From Pyxicephalus adspersus (Eukaryota > Chordata > Amphibia > Anura > Pyxicephalidae), in NCBI RefSeq assembly GCF_032062135.1, contig NC_092862.1, forward strand, positions 67,354,715 through 67,418,714: 64,000 nucleotides of DNA, in the 5' to 3' direction. This document shows positions 12,049 through 24,931 of this stretch, one piece after another. The position numbers and the translations under genes are program-made. Under the pieces are notes generated by a model. The model did not search any database and was not told the DNA's origin. It saw nothing but the letters and a program-made list of their open reading frames with translations. Position 1 is the stretch's first letter; every line of letters starts with the position of its first letter.

Positions 12049-13260
12049 AGCCTTTTTTTACACAATCACTTCATTTCAGGGGCTCAAAAATAATTGGACA
12101 ATTGACTCAAAGGCTATTTCATAGGCTGGTATGGGCAATTCCTTCGTCATGTTATTATAAAGTAATAACTTGTATGTGGAAGATTTTGCTGTGAACAGGC
12201 AACATACGGTCACAGGAGCTCTCCATGCAGGTGAAACAAGCCATCCTTAAGCTGCAAAAAAAGAAAAAACCCATCCAAGAAATTGCTACAATATTAGGAA
12301 TGGCAAAATCCACAGTTTGGTAAATCATGAGAAAGAAACAAAGAACTGGTGAACTCAGCAACGCCAAAAGACCTGGACATCCACAGAAGACAACAGTGGT
12401 GGATGATCGCAGAATCATTTCCATGGTGAAGAGAAACCCCTTCACAACAGCCAACCAAGTGAACAACACTCTCCAGGAAGTAGGCGTATCGATATCCAAG
12501 TCTACCATAAAGAGAAGACTGCATAAAAGTAAATACAGAGGGTGCACTGCGAGGTGCAAGCCACTCATAAGCCTCAATATTAGAAAGGCTAGATTGGACT
12601 TTGCTCAAAAACATCTAAAAAAGCCAGCAAAGTTGTGGAAAAACATTATTTGATCAGATGAAACCAAGATCAACCTTTACCAGAATGGTGGCAAGAAAAA
12701 AGTATGGAGAAGGCATGGAACAGCTCATGATCCAAAGCATACCACATCATCTGTAAAACATGGCGGAGGCAGTGTGATGGCTTGGCCATGCATGGCTGCC
12801 AGTGGCACTGGTATACCAGTGTTTATCCATGATGTGACCCAGGACAGAAGCAGCCGAATGAATTCTGAGGCGTTCAGAGACATACTGTCTGCTCAAATCC
12901 AGCTAAATGCAGTCAAATTGATTGGGAGGTGTTTCATAATACAGATGGACATTGACCCAAAACATACAGCCAAAGCAACCCAGGAGTTTATTAAAGCAAA
13001 GAAGTGGAATATTCTTGAATGGCCAAGTCAGTCACCTGATTTGAACCCAATTGAGCATGCATTTCATGCATGATTGTGTTAAAGAAAAGGCTTTAGTTCC
13101 TCACATTTTATGCAATCTTTTTGTTTAACCCACTGAATTAAAGCTGAAAGTCTGCAGTTCAACTGCATCTGAGTTGTTTCATTTAAAATTAATTGTGGTA
13201 ATGTACAGAACCAAAATTAGAAAAAAGCTGTCTCTGTCAAAATATTTATGGACCTCACTG
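12049..13260 (+). mobile_element. Tc1/mariner element, left end missing
   Basis: The right end GGACCTCACTG is followed by TA at 13261 and corresponds to the intact terminus GGACCTAACTG of the copy ending at 51888. The left inverted repeat (about 150 bp in that copy) is absent here. The interior carries the transposase frame listed at 12225. The sub-terminal block around 13130-13200 (CTGAATTAAAGCTGAAAGTC) is shared with the copies at 28885 and 50572, which makes the three one family. Confidence 0.9.
12225..13073 (+). pseudogene. Tc1-like transposase, frame kept but with two internal stops
   Basis: From ATG at 12225 one reading frame runs 283 codons to 13073. It is interrupted only by TAA at 12321 and TGA at 12651. 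The N-terminal part (QVKQAILKLQ to STIKRRLH) is the helix-turn-helix DNA-binding region. All three catalytic acidic positions of the DDE domain appear: D in SDETK just after the second stop, D in IIQMDIDPKHTAK, and E in PDLNPIEHAFH. The frame ends just after that motif, whereas family members are about 340 residues, so the C-terminus is deleted. The product is inactive as it stands. The few lesions suggest moderate age. Confidence 0.9.
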
Positions 13261-13689
13261 TAAGTGTGTATATTAGAGTAATGGACTTTAATGCTGGAGT
13301 CACCCTGTTTGAGATTGTTGCTTAGTAAAAAATTTTGACACAGTCATTTTGCCTTGTAAGGAGATAAAAAAAAAATCTTCTGACAGATATTAAAAGTAGA
13401 CTCTTCCATAAATCACTATTTTTTTTAAAAAAAAACTTTATTATATTTGAAAAAAGTTTTTCGCTTACATACAGAATAACAACAAGTAGAGGGGGAGGGT
13501 AGAGAAGGGAAAGGAAAATCTCACACTGAACAGCATAATCGTAAAAAAAAAATGTAGACACATAGATTGCAATACATAAATAAAACAACCGTCTGGTACC
13601 AACACTCAAAGTGCTAGTATTAAGCATACCATTTTGTAAAAAAAAAAGATTTATACGTCATAGGCCTGGAAAACAAACTGTTATCATCC

Positions 13690-15620
13690 TGATACATTAT
13701 AGATATACCAGGATGAGTATTTATTATTGTCCAGAATTGTGTTCCCCTTTTTAACATGAAACACATTGCCACATATTGGTAAATATTTAGACAGGCCGAT
13801 TGGCATCTTAAATCTTTTCTGAAGTTCTTTCCATGTGGCTACAGTATCCCTGACCATAATATTACACTGTAGGGAGGGCGGAAGTGCAGATATTTTACAA
13901 ATGTAACAAACCACACAAATTCGTTAAATTCGCTAAATGTATTCTCTGGCTCTTACTTTTCCATAGAAATTTTGTAAAAGCAATATTAAGAGTATTAACC
14001 TTGGTATGTGGTATAAACAGTGGCATAGTCTGCATAGGATAAAGCTGTTTGGAAAAGGATACCATTTTGATTGGATAGCAACGGCCCATAAAGGAAAGGG
14101 CCAAATTTTCCCATAGTTTAAGTTCAATTTATACAAAGAAGAGGGTACGTGGCCTATGTGTAGTCCCAGATAGGTGATTTGATCCTTAACAACTTTAAAT
14201 GGTGTGTGGTCTCCCCATTAATTAACCAAAGATGTGGAAATGGATAAAGGGAGAATTTCGCTTGAAAAAAGGAGGGGAGACGAGGGACAAACCTTGCTTA
14301 GTCCCCCTATGGAGCGCAATAGTGTGGGATAAAAATCCCGGGGTATGCACTTTGGCCGTAGGTGATGTGTACATAGCTGCAAGAGACGTAGCAAGAGGGC
14401 TGTGTATGCCAACATGGTCAAGAACCAGTAAATAGCCATGGAATAGCAACATTATCAAACACTTTTTTTTTGCGACTATTGTGATATCAAGTGTTGGATG
14501 AAGTTTAGCAGTTTCCAACGCCACCAATACCTTGTGAATATTAGTCACTGCCATCCTGCCTTGGACAAATCCCACCTGACAAGATGAGATGAGAGAGGGA
14601 AGGAGTTTAGCCAGCCTGCAAGTATATAATTTTGCATCTATGTTCACCAGAGAAATGGGACGATTAGATTCAGGGGCACAATGGTCCTTATCCTTTTTCA
14701 ACATAAGTCTGATTTATGCTTCTTGGCCTGATGGAAAGTAACATCCCCTCTCTCACATGACCGAGTATAATTCACCCAGATCATCCACAAAATCATCCTT
14801 CAGGATCCTAAAAAAATCAGACGTAAAACCATTAGGGCCAGGGGCTTTACCGTCTTCAGGGGAGATATAGTCGCTAGGATTTCAGGCGTTGCAGAGTATC
14901 GAGGTCACTGGGTTGTAGTCTAGACAATTGCACTTCCGATAAAAAGGCAGTGGCATCCTGTCTATCCCCCATAGACAGGGAATACAGAGTCTGGAAATAT
15001 TGGGCTAGATGATGTTTCACATCCTTGAGGTTAGTAACAGTTTCCCCCAAGGAAGTATATACCTTGGGTATTTGCCATGGGCCCATAAGCAGAACGAACC
15101 AGGTTTGCCAGCATTTTACCCGATTTATTGCCATACTTGTAATACTCTAAGGATTTATATTTGCATTTTAATTGCTCGTACTGCAATAATTCAGATTCAA
15201 ATTTTTGTTTAGCATCATACCAAAGTTGCTTAGTAACTGTGGTAGGGTTATCAGTTAAGTCTTGTTGTGCTTGCCTAAGTACTTGTTGTTCTTCCAGAAA
15301 ACTGGCAAGGGTATATTTTTTCTTTTTGCCATAAACAAGATCAACTTCTCCCTTACCAGCTTCCCAGAAGAGAATCAAATTATCCCTATGCATTCTGTTT
15401 TGCTGGACATATTCAGATCACACTGAGGATAGGGCTTTGCAAAATTTTGGGTCTTTAAGTAAAAAGGAAGAGAATTGCCAGGGGACGTATTCCCCTTAAG
15501 GATATTGATCATGTAATGTAATGAAAATGGGGGAATGGTCCGATATCATCATAGTGTGTATCTCAGGTGTGTCCAACTTATACAGTAGAGTATCCGAACA
15601 AAATAAATAGTCCAACTGCG
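13690..15620 (-). pseudogene. L1-like ORF2 (endonuclease end, RT) fragments
   Basis: Minus-strand pieces follow ORF2 order. First comes the end of the endonuclease (about 15615-15520), with LDYLFCSDTLLYKL and SDHSPIF. Then the linker from 15393, with EEQQVLRQAQQDL. Then the RT start at 14704-14580, with RPISLVNIDAKL and CQVGFVQGR, and a degraded GTRQG-type motif near 14300 (RGTKQG). The pieces sit in different frames with several stops, and the catalytic FADD region is not found. The part near 14090-13980 (SFSKQLYPMQTMPLFIP) belongs to the region after RT. Confidence 0.85.
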
Positions 15621-15850
15621 CCTATGAGAGGTGGACCTGCGACACAATTTTTTATGAAACAACAACATCACTCTAGCTTTTACGATCAGCCGATGGGGAA
15701 CCATACACCTCTCAAACCCATACCTTTTTCATTCTGTGAAAATCGACCGTTTAAGGTGGCAGAGTACAGACATAAGTTTATTTGGGGAGCGCAGCCCCTT
15801 AATATCCCAAGAGATCACCCGCATATATTATCCGCACAGTAAAGTACTAT

Positions 15851-15866
15851 ATAAACATATATATAC

Positions 15867-15912
<46 letters not shown>
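15851..15912. repeat. (TA)n microsatellite
   Basis: About 60 bp of alternating TA with occasional C and G interruptions at both edges, inside the L1 relic between the ORF1 and ORF2 remains. Confidence 0.95.
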
Positions 15913-15917
<5 letters not shown>

Positions 15918-16489
15918 TCTTAATTAACAATGGAACGTCACATATAAACAGCCGTAAGCTTAACTGTACTGCCAAGCAAGAGAATCATAACATATGGTAT
16001 ACAATCAGGGAGGACAGACCAAAACATGGCTCACCTGACCAGTTGCGATGACCGTCGCCATCATTGTAAGCGGAAATCTCATTTGCGTCAGTGCCAAGCA
16101 GGACTAAAAAATAGTGTCTTGAGTTGAGTGTGACCAACCCAACCTAGGGTAAGGTATACAAGAAAAAGGAGGGGAGAAACATATAACAACCATGTAAATA
16201 GGAACAAGCAAATAGAAGAGTTGACTTTCCTTTTTTTCCTCATGAAGAAAAGGGAAAACAAAACGTACTTGCATATAGCAATAGCAAACATGTGAAAATA
16301 GGCTCACACCTCCAAAAAAGAAGTGGGAGACATAAAGAAAAAATCAAGAAGGCACTTCAGATATCCAGGCTCATCCTCCATGTTATCTGGTCTTACTGGT
16401 TTAACCAGGATGTGGGGTGTCCTGTATCTTCTTAGTGGACGGACCTCCAACATCCCTGGGAAGCTTGGGTGACTAAACAGGATTTGAAG

Positions 16490-17457
16490 AGGGCCTAGAC
16501 GTGTTAGTAGCAGAATGTACAGATGTTTCAGATGACGTTGATGCTGCATCAGATAATAAAGTGTGGACCAGACATTTTGCTTCCTCAGCCAAGGTAAGGG
16601 AATATTGAGAATCGGTAAAATGAAGGATTGCCAGGTATGCCAAAGTAAAACGCACTTTATGGAAATACAATATGGAGCACATTTGGCTGGAAGTTACGTC
16701 GTTTACGGAACACTTCCGCTGTGTAATCCGCAAAAAAAAGCAAAGCGGCCCTTTCATTTTGCAGATGCCTTTGTGAATGGACTACTTGTAGAATCTGTGA
16801 TCTATCCGTGTAATGGGAATAGGCAATTAAAACTGGTCTAGGGGTGGATACTTCCTTGCGGATAGGTTCCAGGCGGTGTGCCTGTTCAACCTGGCATTCT
16901 GTTGGGGGACCCAATAATTGTGGTATAATGGTGGCACAAAGCTCAATCAAGTGAGTGGGTTTAATGGCTTCTGGTACCCCAATTATGCGCAGGTTATTTC
17001 TGCCGGACCTGTTCTCCAGGTCCTCCACTTTGTCCTGTAATGCAAATGCCTTAGCCTCCAATGTAGAAATAAGTGTTCTAGTGGAGGATACATCGTCCTT
17101 GAATAAGGTGATCCTTTGCTCAGCTTCATTAATAATGCATTGGGAGTGCTCACGCATATCTTTGCATATAGACTAAATGCCCCGGTGTACTGCTGCATCT
17201 GCAGCTTCCAAAAGAGTAGGCTTCATCAGTTCTGCGACTGCATCCACAATTCTTACCGGGTCTGGTGTTACTGTAGTGTTAGTGGAGCTTCCCTGGGAGG
17301 AGGCACTGGCATGTGGGTGTGAAGAAGATGTAGTGGTCGCCATCTTGAAAGGCATGGTCCGCTGTTTCTCTTTCTTGCCTATGGAAATCAGGGGATCCAC
17401 AGAGGAAGAGCACTCTACAATCCGGTTCATCCAGGCACCGGAGTGATGTAGAGACAC
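16490..17457 (-). pseudogene. L1-like ORF1 (nucleic-acid-binding protein) relic
   Basis: The frame starts at 17457 (MSLHHSGAWM) and runs to 16657 with a single in-frame TAG at 17173-17175. It includes a coiled-coil-like stretch (LISTLEAKAFALQDKVEDLE) followed by the family signature NRSGRNNLRIIGVPE. A frameshift near 16670 moves the C-terminal part (KVRFTLAYLAILHFTDS) to another frame. This order is typical of L1 ORF1 proteins: a variable N-terminus, coiled coil, RRM-like signature and C-terminal domain. Confidence 0.85.
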
Positions 17458-18173
17458 TGCGAGTTATTCGCCGCATATAGTGCAGGTTTAATACACAATT
17501 ATCCCAGACGGGAGCCGTTTGCGCTTGCGCTGCTAGTCCATGAAGGATTTGCTGGATCCACCCAGGTTCAATAATGAAAGTTTATCTTCTCCGAACTTGT
17601 TGAGTGTTAATAGGCTCCATGACTTTTACAGGCCCGAGGAACAGTAAAATCTATCGGGTAATATTACATTTATTAGGGTATAATCATTCCCTACTTACAA
17701 ATGTACTAAAACTGTTTTGGTATAAATGTTTGAGAGCAAAACAAATGTATGATTGTTCCAAAAATCTTTTATATACCTTTACAATTTATGTGCCTATGCG
17801 GATTGTTTTGTTCATTTAGTATTTTCCCCAGTTATCTCTATAGACTGTAGAACACTTTTTTCCTATAAAGGAGAGAAGAGAAGAGATTGTAGGTGTTCTT
17901 TAATCCTAAAATACATTGTATGTTTCCATAGAAAACCATATTGGAATTGACCTTCATACAGGGCCTTTTCAGAAGACCTTATGGTACTTTATATGATTTC
18001 AATTGTGACATTTTTTCTGTTATACCAAAACCCTTTTGTACCAGGTAAAATTAAGTGAAAAATATAAAATAAACACATCCACCACATCAAAAGAATGCTA
18101 ACCTACATTATAGTACATCTTTGTTGTTGGGTTTAGATATACTTTAATAATTTGCTGGTTAGATGTCATTCAT

Positions 18174-19740
18174 AGTTACATAGTTACATTGTAGGTTAGG
18201 TTGGAAAAAGACAAAAGTCCATCAAGTTCAACCACTAGGGAAATAAACATGTTCCAGATATAAAATCCTATAAAACATAGTTGGTCCAGAGGAAGACAAA
18301 ACATTTGGTACAAATTGCTTCAACAGGGAAATAAAAATTCCTTCTTGATTCCATGAGGCAATCGGATGTTCCCTGGATCAACAGTCACTGTTATTTTTAC
18401 TTTAAAGCCTTAATACCCAGTTATAGTCTGTGCTTCTAGAAAAACATCCAGCTTTTTCTTAAAGCAATCTATAGTAGTTGCTGAAACTACTTCCTTAGGG
18501 AGCCGATTCCATATTTTCACAGCCCTTACAGTGAAGAATCCTTTCCTTATCCAGAGCTTAAACTTCTTTTCCTCCAGACGCAGAGATTGCCATCTTGTTT
18601 TTTATAATGATCTCAAAGTGAATAATGGGGAAGATAGTTTTCTATATGGAGCATTTATATATTTATACAGGGTGATCATCCCCCTTAAACGTCTCTTCTC
18701 AAGGGAGAATAGATTCAGTTCAGCTAATCTCTCCTCATAGCTGCGCTCCTCCATTCCTTTTATTAGTTTAGTTGCCCTTCTCAGCACTCTCTCCAATTCA
18801 TCAATGTCCTTTTTCTGAACTGGTGCCCAAAACTGGACTGCATATCCTAGATGTTGTCTGACCAATGCATTGTAGAGGGGCCGGATAATGTCTCCATCCC
18901 TGCAGTCTATTCCTCTTTTATTACAAGAAAGTACTTTGCTAGCTTGCTGTTATTAAGTCTATAATCTACAAGAACCCCCAGATCCTTTTCCTTTCTGACT
19001 CCCCCAAATGTATTCCCCCTAGACAGTATGAAGCATGCATGTTGTTTGCGCCCAAGTGCATAATTTTACATTTATCTATATTAAACGTCATTTGCCACTT
19101 GGCTGCCCAATCATAGTTTGGCGTCATCTGCAAACAGAAATGGTACTTTTATTCCCAAACTCTATATCATTTATAAGGATGTTAAACAGTAAAGGTCCCA
19201 ACATTGAACTCTGGGGTACACCACTAATAACCTTAGACCATTCAGAGTATGAATCATTAATTACTACTCTCTGGATGCGGTCTTTAAGCCAATTATCTAT
19301 CCATTTACGGATTGACTTTTCTAAACCTTATGACCCTAACTTGCATATTAACCGTCTGTGGGGTACAGTGTCAAATGCTTTAGCAAAGTCCAAGTACACT
19401 ATATCAACTGCTGTTCCACTGTCCACCTGTTTACCTACTTCCTCATAAAAAGAGAGTAAATTTGTTTGACAACTTCTGTCTTTCTTGAAGCCATGCTGAC
19501 TATCACTTATATTATTATTTTCTAGCAGAAACTCCTCTATGTGGTTCTTTATCAAACTCTCCAAGACCTTTCCAACTATGGACGTTAAACTAACAGGTCT
19601 GTAGTTACCTGGTAGAGACTTTGCTCCCTTTTTTGAAGATAGAAACCACATTGGCCTTACGCCAATCCATTGGTACCTTGCCAGTGACTAAAGAGTCTCT
19701 AAAAATGTCTTTTGATTGTTAATGCTATCCATTATGTCTA
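18174..19740 (-). mobile_element. CR1-family LINE, 5'-truncated, minus strand
   Basis: On the minus strand the order is RT (19650 downwards), C-terminal domain (18865-18602), 3' UTR, and an end at 18174-18190 with two copies of an octamer reading CATAGTTA on the plus strand. That octamer-type tail is typical of CR1 elements. The 5' truncation is at about 19740. The plus-strand frame at 19035-19448 is only its antisense shadow. Confidence 0.9.
18602..19651 (-). pseudogene. CR1 reverse transcriptase remnant
   Basis: The minus-strand frame 19651-19328 contains NYRPVSLTSIVGKVLE, QHGFKKDRSCQTNL and the RT motif VYLDFAKAFDTVPH. It then breaks. Frames further on read ISGVPQSSMLGPLLFN. The C-terminus at 18865-18602 reads YAVQFWAPVQKKDIDELERV and RRATKLIKGMEERSYEERL, the usual CR1 ending. 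The YADD region is degraded. Several frameshifts make it non-functional. Confidence 0.88.
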
Positions 19741-20774
19741 ATTAAACAAGTCTCTGCTCTGCATAACATATTTTGTTGTATCACACCCAATAATTGCTTA
19801 ATGACCATGGTTGGTAGGTAAGTATTTTTTTTTTTTCTGTGTGTTTTTTAAGCTGTAAAAAGCATTTTTACAGTTCTGAATACAATGGTAAATACTGGAG
19901 AAATTCTGAAACTGCTTTTTGCAAATAAAGTCTCTATTAGTCTAAATTAGCTAGGTAAAATACCATCTTCACAAATGGGACACATATTATGTAGGATTGA
20001 ATTTCTAATACAAGATTTGTTGTCCAGACTCTTTTGCTGGCGTATTTTTGCTGTTTTGTTCACACTGAGTGCTTTCAGTTACATAATTTGAAAACTAGCT
20101 CTAGGCCCATTTTTCCATTTAGCTCTCCAACCTCTTATTTCACTTAATAAAGCTAGTTTCAGAAATGAGGGAGTTAAATTGTTGGTCTGTGTTTTTTCAT
20201 GCTCTGTTGATCTGCCAGCTTAATAATCAAAACAGAAATAAAATCAATATTGGTGCTGCTTAAGTGAGGAATTGGATTCAGAAACACGGTTGGAACCATG
20301 CAGTTAACAGCTGAAAAAAATTAACTGGAAATGCAGAAGTGAGCGATGCTGACAGAAAATAGATTACAAACATAACCATAAAAACAGGTTTATTCTGATA
20401 TCACTGAAATTGTGAATTTTATTTTATGTTTTGTTGTTGCCAGTGTGTTTACCTGTATAATAAAAGCATATATAACCCTAAATGACTGTTCAGATGTTAG
20501 CTTTTCCACTCATGTTGGGTGGTCATCTGAAAGCTAATATCAGACTAGTTATTACAGTGTGTAAGCTATTCAAGTGGTTTGTATTAATTTCTTAATCTAG
20601 TTTTAAAGGTTTCTGTTTTTCTACTTATGTATTACTTTGTGAAAGGAGCTCATTTGAGTAAGCTGTCCTCTGTCTGGTAAAAAGAAAAGTGACTGCGCTG
20701 CACAGTTTTTAGGCCACTTCTGGCTCCATGTTACTTCTTAAAGTAATCCTTTTACTAATTTTACAATCCTTCAT

Positions 20775-21215
20775 GGGAACAAATGTACATAGTAAGTCAG
20801 GTTGAAAGAGTCCATCAAGTTCAATCCCTAAGGGAAATAAATAAATCCCAGATATAAAACCCTATGGACATCCATAGAAAGGCAAAAAAAAAGAAAGAAC
20901 CCTGGTACATTTTGTTCCAACGGGAAAAAAAATTCCTGCCTGATTTCAGGAGGCTATGGGATCTTCCCTGGAATAACAGTCTGTTATCTTTACTTTACTT
21001 TACTATCTTTAATACCTAGTTTTATTCAGTGCTTCTAGAAAAGCATACTGCTTTTTCTTAAAGCATTCTATAGAACTTGTTGAATCTACTTCCTGAGGGA
21101 GCCGATTCCACATTTTCACAGCTCTTACAGTGAAGAATCCTTTCCTTATCCAGAGCTTAAACTTCATTTCCTTCAGACACAAAGAAGGCAACATTTTTGA
21201 TATGTCATAAAATAC
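20775..21215 (-). mobile_element. CR1 LINE 3' fragment
   Basis: The stretch repeats the 3' part of the CR1 copy at 18174. Shared plus-strand blocks include GTCCATCAAGTTCAA, the GGGAGCCGATTCCA block and CAGTGAAGAATCC. On the minus strand, 21194-21009 reads FTVRAVKMWNRLPQEVDSTS, the end of the CR1 ORF2. It contains only that end and the 3' UTR. Confidence 0.85.
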
Positions 21216-22974
21216 ACAGAGCCTTGGAGTGGAGTCTGGATTATGAAGTCAAAGTTGAAAGGAAATTCTCGGGTATCTGGAGTCGGCGAAAATGTACCGA
21301 CTCCAAACCCTCATCAATTTACATTGTTATAAATTAGGATCATATGTTAAAATGTCCTGTTTCACAGATGTTCATCAATTAACCTTTCAGGCTAAGTCCA
21401 CACATGATGATGATTCTCTTCAAATATTCGCCTCAGGGCTAGTAACGGACAAAAATCTGTTGTGTATACAGCCTAATTAGTTAATTGAGCAGTGCATCCA
21501 CTTCCTAGGCAGTAGCAGTTTGGTTTATTTTCAGGTTTGGTCATGCCAAAGATTTTAAAAAATGGTACCTTCCTTATTTGGTGCTCAGCTGGGGGTAGAG
21601 GGGGTACATTTTGGACCAGTGTCAGATTATGTGACTAGTCAAGGGGACTAGTCATCAGTGAGCTCCAGATAAAAGTGCCTTTGACATTTGCCAAAAGCTG
21701 ACCATGCCTTGGTTTGGTTGTAAAATTACTGGAATGAAACACCATTCACTTACTTGCATTGGCAGCAAGTGAGTATGTTGTATGGTGCATGTTTTCAATC
21801 ATTAAATAAAATGTATAATAGTCATAATAAAATAAAGCAATATTAGAAATTATGGAGTCAATGGCAGTTTTTTTTTTTACTTTTTAGTAACTTTTTTAGT
21901 TACTTTTTTTTACTCAGATGATGACATCAATCTGCTTGTGGAAGGAGGCATTTTTCAATCTTCTCTTTCACAGTGATCAAACAGTATTGTGCATTTGTCC
22001 CTTGGAAGAGCCTGCAAAGCAAGGAACTGTATGGCACTGCTTTGTCATTTTGAAAAAGAATTTCAGTTCGGTAGGGGGATGTGGCTTGAAACAAGATGAT
22101 ATCATCTTGAAAAAAAAAGAAACGTAAAAAAAAACAGCCAGTAACTCCAATGTGTTAATCTAACACATTACCTAGCAGCCTGGACACCATGAAAAGATAT
22201 ATTATAAGCTTGTTATCCACCAAAAGGTGATAACAGGTCATTTCTGATATCATTCATTTAAATTGTTTCCATAAAAAGGCTATATTTATATTTTCATACA
22301 TTTTTTACCAGTCTTCATATTTTTTGATCACAGGCATAGAACCTTCTTTTACCAGTAGCAAATTCTCCATTTTCTCCATTTATTTCTTTGAAGTTTTAAT
22401 AAATAAATCAGTTATTCACACTGGACTTAACCATTGCTTCTATTTTTAGTCTTTGCGGTACATTTTTGTCTCATATGCTTTATCTCAGTAACCTGCACTT
22501 GGTAAATATTTCACCATGCCCTTGGCTTTGTTGAAGCAGATACAAGATTACTTTGTTGACTTTTCAGAGCTTTCTTCAGCATGTTAATACTATAAAAGCT
22601 TTTTGTTTTAGTGGTGAGAACAAATGTCATCTGTACCATTATTAGCTGAATAATCTCTATGCCCTCATGACAGTTTTCACTTGTTTAGAAAAAAAAACAA
22701 GTGAAAAGTTCACTTGAATATCAGAAGAAAGAGTGCACACAGACAAAATAGGTTGACTGTATATTTGAAAGTAGAATATTTATGGCATTTCATGCATACA
22801 CAGACACAAATTCAGAGGAAAACTTACAAGTCATATCTACATATTTTTTTCTTTTTTTAGATTTATCAAACAATTTTTGACCTAAAACATTTAATAGTGT
22901 GAACTGAAACAGCTGTAAGCCTCACCAATAGAATATCTTTAAACACTGCTTATGTAATATTACCAATATTACTA

Positions 22975-23290
22975 GCTTGTAATTATATAGCACCAACATA
23001 TTACGCAGGGCTTTACAAAGTCCACAGTCATGTAACTAACTGTTCTTCAATGGGGCTCACAATCTAATGTCCATACCATAGTTACCATAGTATACTTCAT
23101 TACCACAGTCCAAGGCAAATTTTTAGGGAAAGTCAATTATTAACTGCATGCTTTTGGGGTAAGGGAAGAAACCAGAGTGCCCTAAGGAAACCAAGGAGAA
23201 CATGCAAACTCCTTTCAGATAGTGTCCTGACCAAGATACCCAGCACTGCAAAGGCAAGTGTCCTGGCCACTGAGCAAACTGTACTGCCGT
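22975..23290 (-). repeat. tRNA-derived SINE, nearly full length
   Basis: On the minus strand the head near 23285 reads GTTTGCTCAGTGGCC, a recognisable A box. A GCAGTGCTGGGTA block and the conserved body (GGAGTTTGCATGTTCTCC) follow. The tail at 23010-22980 holds the CGTAATATGTTGGTGC block. The copy is diverged in its middle. A short reading frame on the minus strand is incidental. Confidence 0.75.
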
Positions 23291-24931
23291 TATGGATCCG
23301 GTCAACAAAAATTATTGTTCTGTTTTTTCAGATGGAATGAAAAAGGGTTTGTATTGCTGTCTATAACCCTGCTGGGACATTTTGATTTGTCTAAGTAACC
23401 GTTGTCACTAGAAGTGAAAATGGGAAATCCAACATTTTCATTTGTAAAAAGCAATAGTTGAGGATGAGTCATCCAGGGGGAACACCTATTCCAAATACAA
23501 CTCACTGTTCATTTTGAAGAGATTTTCCTTTTTTCCCCATTTTGTCTTTAGGATAGGAAGTAAAGGGAAGCCTCCCTAGTGAATTAAAGACATTACCAAA
23601 AACCTAACGACTAACCATTCCCTGCTACCGTATAAAAAAAACTAAAAAAAGATCTTGTCTAATAATAAACATTGATGCCTAAATGCAGGACAGACTTAGT
23701 TAATAGAATGATATATAGATATATGTGGACTCTAAAGGCTAACTTTATAGGTTAGTAGAGAGAAGAAAAGTCAATGCAATGCAATGTGTGCATGAACTTG
23801 TAATGTAGCTCATATGGCAAATTGCTAAGATGGCATCTTCAAATAAACAATGATGTCTAAGTGCAAAACAGATTTTGCCATGAGCCTAGGCTGGGAGGGA
23901 GAGGAACAATAGTAGTCAGGTTATGGTAAACCTGCTTTGTAGACTTTGTGACAGTTATTTAGCTATAATAAAGTTAAAACTTTGTAAAGCTGGTTCATTA
24001 CTTATCATGAGTTAATGGTTATAAGGTCTATCAAAACCCAAAGCAGCATAGTATAGATGTTTTAGAAATCACTTTATTCAACAATAGGTTTCAAATCTGT
24101 TAGAGAGCAACTGGTGTTCATCTGTTATATTCAATTCATTTGCTTTGGCCCATCCTTTGGCGGAATCTTTTGGAGCATTACTTACCAAGATTGTGTTTTA
24201 GAAGCAAAATCAAATTATTATTCCCATCTGTGGATGTTTTTGCTTATAATGTCTGTAATGCTGATTCTTTGTTCACAGTGTTCTAACTAGGTGTCTTGTA
24301 ACTAATAATTCTCCGGTATAGCATATTGAAAACTAGCCTCAATTAAATGTCAAGAATCATGTTCATTTAGGTGGATTTACTTAAATAAAGTTCTGTTGTT
24401 TTCCAAAGGCAAAGGACAAGTATTGCATTTAGGAAAGCTGTTTACCTCACAAATTATTTGTATTTGTTTCTAATTAGTTACAGTAAGGAATACAGTAGTG
24501 TCATCTCTCTGCCATCAACATTATGAACAGTAAAAGAATAAGTAGCAAGCTGATGGGGTTACCTCTCTGCCCACTCTGTTCTCCCTCTGTGTCATTTGTC
24601 ATTTTTATTTCTGTAGTACTTCATTACTTTGTAGTACCTAATTGACTCCCAGTTCTACTCCTTCCTTTTCCAGTCTGAGTTTTGCAAAAAATATTTTACC
24701 AAGATGAAATGAGGTACTTGCTGCAAAAAAACAAAAAAAAATTGTATTAATACATTAGAGTTTAATTTTTCTTTGATCTTCACCTGGAGTTCAGATTTTA
24801 GGTCAAATCTTGTGTACAGTCCCAATTAAAATCTCAATGAAATGGTTTTTGGCAGCTCTTCACATATCTACAATTTAGTAAAAGGTTGGTGGAAATGTAG
24901 CTTCAGAATATTTGTATATGAAGACTTTATT

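Larger units (their letters stand above)
13420..17560 (-). mobile_element. L1/Tx1-like LINE relic, minus strand
   Basis: Read on the minus strand, the element has an ORF1-like region (17457 to about 16490), then an interrupted ORF2 (about 15620 to 13690). It ends near 13440-13420 with AATAAAG followed by an A-rich tail. A TA microsatellite (15851-15912) lies between the ORFs where most of the endonuclease is missing. At about 4.1 kb it is shorter than a complete element. No target duplication could be set. Confidence 0.85.

Noticed and set aside
12155..12577. 140-codon minus-strand frame with hydrophobic stretches
   Set aside because: It is the antisense of the Tc1 transposase N-terminal region. 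The same shadow recurs at 50976-51209 over the second copy.
19035..19448. 137-codon plus-strand frame
   Set aside because: It is antisense to the CR1 reverse transcriptase read on the minus strand.
23690..23890. Two similar stretches (GATGCCTAAATGCAGGACAG and GATGTCTAAGTGCAAAACAG)
   Set aside because: Similarity is limited to about 25 bp and may be chance in this composition.
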